Assembly (NCBI GenBank): GCA_947455585.1
Contig: CANGOY010000118.1
Location: 1 to 6,289, forward strand
Length of the DNA: 6,289 nucleotides
Origin: Comamonadaceae bacterium
Lineage (GTDB): Bacteria > Pseudomonadota > Gammaproteobacteria > Burkholderiales > Burkholderiaceae_C
Direction of reading: 5' to 3'
Shown: positions 1-6,289 of the stretch, one piece after another
How positions within the stretch are numbered: position 1 is the stretch's first letter
Layout: every line of letters begins with the position of its first letter
Position numbers and translations under genes: made by a program
The notes under the pieces: generated by a model
Database searches by the model: none
Told to the model about the DNA's origin: nothing
Seen by the model: only the letters and a program-made list of their open reading frames with translations

Positions 1-16
1 GCCCGTTCTGCCCTAC

Positions 17-3000
17 ATGTCTAGCCCCCACGCCACCGGTTTTATGGTGCTTCATAGCAACCAGCTAGAGGGCCTGCGCGAGTTGGCGGTGCAGTTCATC
101 CGCAACCACCCGCTGCCCGTGCTCGCGCCCGAGGTGTTGCTGGTGCAAAGCAACGGCATGAAGCATTGGCTAGAGCTGGCTTTGGCCAAAGACCTTGGCA
201 TTTGCGCGGCCACGCAGGTGGAGCTGCCATCGACGAAGCTGTGGCAGATTTACCGCGCCGTGCTGGGCCCCAGCCATGTGCCCGCGCACATGCCGCTGGA
301 CAAGTCGCCACTGGTGTGGCGCATCATGCGTTTGCTCCCCAGTTTGTTGGCCAAGCCCAGCTTTGCGCCGCTGAAAAACTACCTAGGCCAAGCCGAAGCT
401 GACGCGTCGCCCATGAACCGCCGCGCGTATCAGTTGGCCGCGCAGCTGGCCGACGTGCTGGACGGCTACCAAAACTACCGCGCCGATTGGCTAGAAGACT
501 GGGCCAATCACAAAGACACACTTCGCACACAAGCGGGCACTGCCACACCCCTGCCCGCCGCACAAAGCTGGCAGCCCGAGCTGTGGCGCAATTTGCTAGA
601 CGACCTAGCAGCTGATGCCGATGTCAAAGCTGAGCTGGAACACAGCTACAGCTCACGCGCCAAAGTACACGAGGCCTTCATGGCCAAGATGGCCACATTG
701 CCCGAAGGCCAGCGCCCTGCGGGTGTGCCGCACCGCATCATGGTGTTTGGCGTGACGTCGCTGCCCATGCAAACCGTGCAGGCGCTGGCCGCTTTGGGCC
801 GCGTGTGCCAAGTGCTCATGCTGGTGCAAAACCCCTGTCAGCACTACTGGGGCCATGTGGTGGAAAGCCGTGTGCCATTGGCCAAACTCTCAAAGCAACG
901 CCAAGCGCACAAAGCCGGTTTGCCCGTGCCACAAGACGATGGCTCGCTGTCCGAGGCCGACCAATACACCCTGCACACCGACACGCACCCCCTGTTGGCC
1001 GCATGGGGCAAACATGGCCGCGACTATTTGCACTTGCTCGATGGCTTTGACGACGTAGACCAATACAAAGGCCAATTCAACCGTGTGGATGTGTTTGTCG
1101 ACCCCGCAGACACAGCCGCCGACGAAGGTCGCGAGCCCACGATGTTGGAGCACTTGCAGTCGTCCCTGCTCAACCTTGCGCCACTGCCCGACCACTTAAC
1201 CGACGTGCCCGCAGACGACACCAGCGTGCGCTTTGTGCAAACGCACTCGGCCCAGCGCGAGGTAGAAGTGCTGCACGACCGACTGCTGGCGTGGCTAGAT
1301 GCAGACCCTACGCTCAAGCCTGCCGACATCATGGTGATGGTCCCCGACATGGCCAACTTTGCGCCGCACATCCATGCGGTGTTTGGGCGCTTTGCACACA
1401 ATGCTCAACACCACGATTCACGCCACCTGCCCTACACCGTGGCCGACACCACGCCGCGCACCGAACCACTGGTGCAGGCCCTTGACACCCTGCTGCAACT
1501 GCCCCAACTGCGCGTGACACGCGTGGAATGGCAAAGCCTGTTTGAAGTGGCCGCTGTGCGCGAACGCTTTGGCCTAGAAGAACACGATGTGGCCCAGCTG
1601 GACACCTGGCTGGCCGACGCCGGCGTGCGCTGGGGCCTAGACGCGCCACACCGCAAGCCGTGGGGCATTGCCCCCGACATGGCCGACGCCAATCAAAACA
1701 GTTGGCTGTTTGGCATTGAGCGTTTGGTGCTGGGCTACGCCACAGGCGCAAGCGACGACCTCGCCACACCGTGGGCCGACACACTGCCGCAAGCAGGCGT
1801 GGGCGGGCTAGATGCACGCGTGATCGATGGTCTGTTGCAGTGGCTGCGCCACACACAAATTGCGCTGATCAAACTGCGCCAAGAACACACACCCACCGAA
1901 TGGGTGGCGGTGTTGCAGCAGCTCGTCGCGTTGTTCTTTAAGCCGAGCGATGAAGCCGATGAGCGTTTAATAGAACGCGTGATGGCCCCGCTAGAAACAT
2001 GGTTGGCCGAATGCCAACTGGCCCGCCTCGACAGCCCACTGCCACTGGTGGTGGTGCGCGAACACTGGATGGCCCAGCTGCAACAGCCCGCCATGCAACG
2101 CCGCTTCTTTGGTGGTGGCGTGCAGTTCGCCACGCTGATGCCCATGCGCTCCATCCCATTTAAGTGCGTGTGCTTGCTGGGCATGAACGATGGCGACTAC
2201 CCACGCAGCCAAACCCCACGCGACTTTGATTTGATGAGCGACGCCGCACACGCGGGCAGCACCCAATCACATTGGCGCGCAGGCGACCGCTCGCGCCGCG
2301 AAGACGACCGCTATTTGTTTCTAGAAGCGTTGCTGTCCGCACGCGACAAGCTCTACATCAGCTGGCAAGGCCGGCGCACGACCGACCATGAAGTGAAGCC
2401 CCCTTCGGTGTTGGTGGCGCAGCTGATGGACTACCTCAATGCGGTGTGGACGCACGATGGCGGCTTGGCATGCGTTGCACCACTGCAGCCGCTGCAAGCG
2501 TTTTCGCCCAAGTACTTCACGCAAGACTCCACGTTTCAAACCTATGCGGATGATTGGCAAAGGGCGCTGTCGTCAAGTGCAGAAAAGCAAGGCACATCTC
2601 GCGATGCAGCCGCTGCCATCGCACCCACGGAACTCACGCTGCAACATTTGCAGCGCTTGCTGCGTCAACCCGTGGAAGTGTTTTTGGTGGACCGTTTGCG
2701 CTTGCGTCTAGACCAACCCGAAGAAGCCGCCGAGGAAGAAGAACCTTTCTCGCTCGACGGTTTAGAAAAATACAAACTCAACCAACGCATTGCACAAGCT
2801 GAAGATGCGCAACAAGCCATTGACCAACTGCGCCTGAGTGGCCAACTGGCCATGGCCGGTTTTGGCGAAGCGCAGCAACACCTGTTTGAGAACGACCGCG
2901 AAAAACTGCGTGAGCAATTGGATGTGTTGTTGCCCAAATGGCCAAACCACTTGAGCGTGCAATCTGCCCACTGGCAACTGGGCCACACGCACCTGAGTGC

Positions 3001-3592
3001 CGAGTGGGCCAATGGCCAAACCATGTGGCACACCAACGGCAAAGCGCATGACGCTGGGCAGCAATGGCTGCAAGTGGCGCTACGCCCAGGCGCGGTGACC
3101 GAAGGCAAAAAAGAAAACCAAGTCGCCCGCATCGACACGCTCAGCCAACTGTGGCTGCACCACTTGGCCGCGTGCGCCAGTGGCACGCCCACCACCAGCG
3201 TGCAAATTGGTTTTGATGCGGCCATCGAACTCAAGCCCATCCAAGCGGAACAAGCGCAAGAACATTTGCAAGACCTGTGCGACGCGTATTTAGAAGCATG
3301 GGCACAGCCCCTGCCCGTGGCCGCCAAAACCGCCTGCGCGTTTGTGATGGGCGTGTACAGCGGCAGCAAAGACGCGATGGGCAAAGCGCAAGCTGCGTTT
3401 GAAGGCGGCTTTGGCAAGAGCGGCGAATACACAGGCTCGCCCGCACTGCAACGTGTGTTCACGAGTTTTGAAGATGTGGAAGCCAGCCTGAACCATTGGG
3501 CCACCCGCTTGTACGAACCCATGTTCAAAGCCGCCAAGGTGATTCACCTAAATGCCGACAGCGCGGACTACGCTGAGGAGGCTGACGCATGA
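17..3592 (+). CDS. recC: RecC, Chi-recognising scaffold subunit of the RecBCD helicase-nuclease
   Basis: RecC clamps RecB and RecD, splits the DNA duplex and scans the 3' strand for Chi. The 1191 residues compare with 1122 in E. coli RecC. Blocks shared with E. coli, in order: VQSNGMKHWL (43-52), NPCQHYWG (272-279), HPLLAAWGKHGRDY (324-337), HSAQREVEVLHDR (410-422), LMPMRSIPFK then LLGMNDGDYPR (707-730), FDLM (737-740), GDRSRREDDRYLFLEAL (756-772) and EPFSLDGLEKYKLNQ (909-923). No Walker A is seen, as expected for the helicase-like but inactive RecC fold. About nine extra residues lie between FDLM and GDRSRR. Several Chi-contact positions differ from E. coli. The start is uncertain: the frame stays open through bases 2-16, no clear Shine-Dalgarno site is visible, and Met10 (base 44) matches the E. 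coli N terminus better. The TGA stop overlaps the recB ATG. Identity is near certain; only the start is in doubt. Confidence 0.97.
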   Translation: MSSPHATGFMVLHSNQLEGLRELAVQFIRNHPLPVLAPEVLLVQSNGMKHWLELALAKDLGICAATQVELPSTKLWQIYRAVLGPSHVPAHMPLDKSPLVWRIMRLLPSLLAKPSFAPLKNYLGQAEADASPMNRRAYQLAAQLADVLDGYQNYRADWLEDWANHKDTLRTQAGTATPLPAAQSWQPELWRNLLDDLAADADVKAELEHSYSSRAKVHEAFMAKMATLPEGQRPAGVPHRIMVFGVTSLPMQTVQALAALGRVCQVLMLVQNPCQHYWGHVVESRVPLAKLSKQRQAHKAGLPVPQDDGSLSEADQYTLHTDTHPLLAAWGKHGRDYLHLLDGFDDVDQYKGQFNRVDVFVDPADTAADEGREPTMLEHLQSSLLNLAPLPDHLTDVPADDTSVRFVQTHSAQREVEVLHDRLLAWLDADPTLKPADIMVMVPDMANFAPHIHAVFGRFAHNAQHHDSRHLPYTVADTTPRTEPLVQALDTLLQLPQLRVTRVEWQSLFEVAAVRERFGLEEHDVAQLDTWLADAGVRWGLDAPHRKPWGIAPDMADANQNSWLFGIERLVLGYATGASDDLATPWADTLPQAGVGGLDARVIDGLLQWLRHTQIALIKLRQEHTPTEWVAVLQQLVALFFKPSDEADERLIERVMAPLETWLAECQLARLDSPLPLVVVREHWMAQLQQPAMQRRFFGGGVQFATLMPMRSIPFKCVCLLGMNDGDYPRSQTPRDFDLMSDAAHAGSTQSHWRAGDRSRREDDRYLFLEALLSARDKLYISWQGRRTTDHEVKPPSVLVAQLMDYLNAVWTHDGGLACVAPLQPLQAFSPKYFTQDSTFQTYADDWQRALSSSAEKQGTSRDAAAAIAPTELTLQHLQRLLRQPVEVFLVDRLRLRLDQPEEAAEEEEPFSLDGLEKYKLNQRIAQAEDAQQAIDQLRLSGQLAMAGFGEAQQHLFENDREKLREQLDVLLPKWPNHLSVQSAHWQLGHTHLSAEWANGQTMWHTNGKAHDAGQQWLQVALRPGAVTEGKKENQVARIDTLSQLWLHHLAACASGTPTTSVQIGFDAAIELKPIQAEQAQEHLQDLCDAYLEAWAQPLPVAAKTACAFVMGVYSGSKDAMGKAQAAFEGGFGKSGEYTGSPALQRVFTSFEDVEASLNHWATRLYEPMFKAAKVIHLNADSADYAEEADA
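3575..3581 (+). promoter_or_regulatory. Strong Shine-Dalgarno site for recB, inside the recC 3' end
   Basis: GAGGAGG lies seven bases before the ATG at 3589 and is a near-perfect match to the anti-Shine-Dalgarno end of 16S rRNA. It fixes the recB start. The site is encoded by the last Glu-Glu codons of recC, so ribosomes finishing recC terminate on it. Together with the ATGA stop-start overlap at 3589-3592 this suggests translational coupling, which is an inference. No separate recB promoter is evident. Confidence 0.85.
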
Positions 3593-6289
3593 AAGCCCTG
3601 AACGCACACACCCTGCCGCTGCACGGCCGCCAAGTGATAGAGGCCAGCGCAGGCACGGGTAAAACTTGGACACTCGCTGCGCTGTACCTGCGCCTGGTGC
3701 TGGGCCACGAACGCACCGAGGCTTTGCTGCCCCCACAAATTTTGGTGATGACGTTTACCGACGCCGCCACCGCCGAGCTGCGCGAGCGCATTCGCACACG
3801 CCTGAGCCAAGCCGCCACTTACTTTGACTTGAGTGCGCAAGGCCGCGACTACCCTGCCTCGTTGAAGGTGGATGCGTTTTTAGAAACACTGCGCGACAGT
3901 TTTGACGAAGCACTTTGGCCACGCTGTGCGCTGCAACTCAACTGCGCCGCCGAGTGGATGGACGATGCGGCCATCTACACCATTCACGGTTGGTCACGCC
4001 GCATGCTCACGCAGCACGCGCTGGAGAGCCACAACCTGTTTGAACAAACGCGGCTTGAGAACGCCGACCAACTCAAACTCACGTTGGTGCAAGACTATTG
4101 GCGCGAATGGTTTTACCCACTCAGCGGCGACACGCTACAACACATCACGCCCCTCATCGGCCAAGACCCAGCCAAGCTGCTGAAAACCTTGAGCGATATG
4201 TGGAAGGAACAGGAGCGCAAACCACGCGAAGTGGTTACACCCGACATCACGCCCACACAAGCCATTGACACGCACATGGCGTGGCAGTCACAAGTAGAAG
4301 CTGCGGCACTTGCTGCGCGTGAGGCATGGAGTGATGCAGTGTTGCAAGCCCTGCAAGAAGCAGGCGCACAGAAAAAAATCAAAGGCTTGCGTGCCGACTA
4401 CTTTGCCAACTGGCTCAAAGCGCTGCACACGTGGGCCACGCAAAGTGCGAAGGCGCACATCAGCAAAGAAGAATTCAAAATACTCGAGCGCTTCACCACC
4501 CAAGCCCTGCAAGACAAAGGCTGGGCCGAGGCTGAGGGCTTTGCTTTCTTCGCGGCGATGCAAACCTATGTTGCGTTGTTTGACGTCAAGCCAAGCACTG
4601 ACAAGGACATTGCCCTGCACGCCGCACACGCCGTGGGCGAAGCCTACAAGGCAGCCAAAACACAACGCGCCGCGTTTGACTTTTCAGACCTGTTGCAAAA
4701 CCTGCATCACGCCGTGATGGCCGACGATGGCCGATTGGCTACTGCCATTCGCCAGCAATATCCCGTGGCTTTGGTGGACGAGTTTCAAGACACCGACCCT
4801 TGGCAGTACGGCACGCTCAACCGCATCTATGCGCCAGACGCCTGCACGCAAGCCAACGCGCTGGTGATGATTGGCGACCCCAAGCAAGCCATCTACAGCT
4901 TCCGCGGCGCAGACTTGGGCACGTACTTGCAAGCTCGCAACGATGCGCAAGCCACCAACACAGACGCACTGCACACCCTCACCGGCAACCACCGCTCCAG
5001 CGTGGGCTTGGTGCAGGCGGTGAACCATGTGTTCATGCAAACCGAGCAACCGTTTGCATCAACACAAGGCGAGATTGAGTTTGTGGAAGTGTCAGCACAA
5101 GGCAAAGAGCCTGCGCTGGTGGTGAACGGCGAAGAGTGCCCACCCTTCACCGTGTGGCAAATGCACCCCATAGCCAAGAATGAGGGGGACGCCGAAGTAG
5201 TGAGCAGCACCAGCTATTTGCACCACACCGCGCAAGTGTTTGCCGACCAAATGGCAGACCTGCTGAACAAAGGCGCAGCCACCCCCGGCGACATGGCCGT
5301 GCTGGTGCGCAGCCAAAAGCAAGCCGATGCGGTGCGTCACGCTTTGCGTGCGCGACTCATTCCCAGTGTGTATTTATCGGACCACTCCAGCGTGTACCAA
5401 TCGACCGAGGCCACCGACTTGTGGCGCTTGTTGCGTGCGGTGGCTTCGCCCCGTCAAACAGGCTGGGTGCGTGCCGCAGTGGGCAGCCGCTTGTGGGCAC
5501 TGGACTTGCACGAGGTGCTGGCCACGACCCAAGACGAAGCGCAGTGGGAGCAACTGCTAGAACAGTTCCACCAATGGCACGGCCTGTGGCAACAACACGG
5601 CGTGTTGCCCATGCTGCACCAGTGGCTGCACAGCCAACACGTGGCGCAGCGCATGTTGGCCCAGCCCGATGGCGAACGGCGTTTGAGCAACCTGCTGCAC
5701 TTGGGCGAGTTGCTGCAACACGCCGAGCAAAGCCTGCAAGGCGAGCACGCGCTGGTGCGCCACCTAGGCGAACAAATTCAAAACCAACACCACGACAGCG
5801 ATGCACAGCAAGCACGCCTAGAAACCGATGCCTTGTGCGTGAAAGTCATCACGTATCACAAGAGCAAGGGCTTGCAATACCCGCTGGTGTTTGTGCCGTT
5901 TGCAGGCGCGTTTGCGGTGGAGAAAAAAGCCAAGACCAACTTCGCACAAGACGACGAAGGCGACGACGACAGCGACCCAACCGCCACTTCGGTGGAAGAA
6001 GACATGCGCCTGCTGTACGTGGCCCTCACTCGTGCACAACGTGGTTTGTGGATGGGCGTGGCCGAAACCAAAAATGATTTGAGCAAGGCCACCACCAAGA
6101 GTGATTTAAAACTGAGTGCGTTGTCGCAATTGCTGATGCGCAAAGAGCGCGGTGATTTAGCCAATCAGCTGCACGCCTTGTGGGGCACGTGTGATCACAT
6201 CCAAGTGGCCGACTTGCCAGAGCTGCAAGGTATCCGCTACGAAGCCCCCGCTGCCATCAGCGCACCCAAAGATGCCCTGACCCCCACAC
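3589..6289 (+). CDS. recB: RecB, 3'-5' helicase-nuclease subunit of RecBCD (3' end beyond window)
   Basis: RecB is the ATP-driven 3'-5' SF1A (UvrD-like) motor of RecBCD and carries the complex's only nuclease. The frame is open for 900 codons to the window edge, against about 1180 residues in E. coli. Motifs in order: Walker A EASAGTGKT (18-26, Lys25), Ia ILVMTFTDAATAELRERIR (51-69), YTIHGWSRRML (130-140), FDFSDLL (363-369), Walker B VDEFQDTDP (396-404), III IGDPKQAIYSFRGAD (428-442), IV GNHRSS (466-471), V VITYHKSKGLQYPLVF (753-768) and VI RLLYVALTRAQ (807-817). The accessory block also matches E. coli, with GVLPML (671-676), GERRLSNLLHLGELLQ (695-710) and EHALVRHL (719-726). All core ATPase motifs look intact, so the motor should be active. 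The nuclease domain, with its Asp/Lys catalytic residues, is not in the window. The ATG start is supported by a strong Shine-Dalgarno site and by alignment to the E. coli N terminus. Motif IV has His where E. coli has Trp. recD probably follows, but is not visible. Confidence 0.97.
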   Translation, partial: MKALNAHTLPLHGRQVIEASAGTGKTWTLAALYLRLVLGHERTEALLPPQILVMTFTDAATAELRERIRTRLSQAATYFDLSAQGRDYPASLKVDAFLETLRDSFDEALWPRCALQLNCAAEWMDDAAIYTIHGWSRRMLTQHALESHNLFEQTRLENADQLKLTLVQDYWREWFYPLSGDTLQHITPLIGQDPAKLLKTLSDMWKEQERKPREVVTPDITPTQAIDTHMAWQSQVEAAALAAREAWSDAVLQALQEAGAQKKIKGLRADYFANWLKALHTWATQSAKAHISKEEFKILERFTTQALQDKGWAEAEGFAFFAAMQTYVALFDVKPSTDKDIALHAAHAVGEAYKAAKTQRAAFDFSDLLQNLHHAVMADDGRLATAIRQQYPVALVDEFQDTDPWQYGTLNRIYAPDACTQANALVMIGDPKQAIYSFRGADLGTYLQARNDAQATNTDALHTLTGNHRSSVGLVQAVNHVFMQTEQPFASTQGEIEFVEVSAQGKEPALVVNGEECPPFTVWQMHPIAKNEGDAEVVSSTSYLHHTAQVFADQMADLLNKGAATPGDMAVLVRSQKQADAVRHALRARLIPSVYLSDHSSVYQSTEATDLWRLLRAVASPRQTGWVRAAVGSRLWALDLHEVLATTQDEAQWEQLLEQFHQWHGLWQQHGVLPMLHQWLHSQHVAQRMLAQPDGERRLSNLLHLGELLQHAEQSLQGEHALVRHLGEQIQNQHHDSDAQQARLETDALCVKVITYHKSKGLQYPLVFVPFAGAFAVEKKAKTNFAQDDEGDDDSDPTATSVEEDMRLLYVALTRAQRGLWMGVAETKNDLSKATTKSDLKLSALSQLLMRKERGDLANQLHALWGTCDHIQVADLPELQGIRYEAPAAISAPKDALTPT

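Noticed and set aside
1329..1856. A 175-codon open frame on the minus strand inside recC
   Set aside because: It is a shadow of recC, with Arg/Ala/Cys-rich composition and no recognisable motif.
2665..3537. A 290-codon open frame on the minus strand opposite recC
   Set aside because: It is antisense to a strongly conserved part of recC. Its translation is rich in Ser, Cys, Arg and Ala with no domain I recognise, as expected of shadow frames in GC-rich codon-biased DNA.
17..3592. Absence of Walker A and B motifs in RecC taken as gene decay
   Set aside because: RecC proteins normally have an inactive helicase-like fold without ATPase motifs, and the frame is intact over its full length.
5115..5122. 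E. coli Chi octamer GCTGGTGG on the plus strand, with another on the minus strand at 3192-3199
   Set aside because: Two copies can arise from Leu-Val-Val and similar codons in GC-rich coding DNA. The Chi of this organism is unknown and RecC pocket residues differ, so they cannot be called functional sites.
5421..6077. A 218-codon open frame on the plus strand inside recB
   Set aside because: It is out of frame with recB, which shows intact motifs V and VI in the same region. The product is Arg/Ala-rich and low in complexity.
6230..6289. recB lacking its nuclease domain, read as a truncated gene
   Set aside because: The frame is still open at the last base. The missing part is simply beyond the window.

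Overview
The window is a continuous piece of chromosome with roughly 60% G+C by eye. It holds two adjacent, co-oriented genes of the RecBCD double-strand-break repair enzyme: an essentially complete recC, then recB, which is cut off by the window end. There is no intergenic space beyond the first 16 bases. I saw no RNA gene, mobile element, CRISPR array or terminator. The Shine-Dalgarno site of recB lies inside the end of recC.

Organism: protein similarity to E. coli RecC and RecB is strong over whole motif blocks but clearly not enterobacterial. Base composition, codon use and the direct recC-recB junction fit a betaproteobacterium, perhaps Burkholderiales/Comamonadaceae. This is an inference from general appearance; no marker gene here fixes the taxon.

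Layout: bases 1-16 are open in the recC frame. recC occupies 17-3592 (1191 codons). recB starts at 3589 with a 4-base ATGA overlap and runs open to 6289 (900 complete codons). Its whole helicase motor is present, but the C-terminal nuclease domain lies outside. recD is expected downstream but cannot be seen.

How they work together: in the E. coli enzyme RecB is the 3'-5' helicase and nuclease, RecD the 5'-3' helicase, and RecC the scaffold that splits the duplex and reads the Chi sequence. The tight overlap with a strong embedded ribosome-binding site suggests coupled translation of RecC and RecB.

I did not find an undescribed system. The points most worth a second look are substitutions at RecC positions equivalent to E. 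coli Chi-contacting residues, and two local sequence biases: near-exclusive use of Leu CTA before G, and strong GATC depletion.
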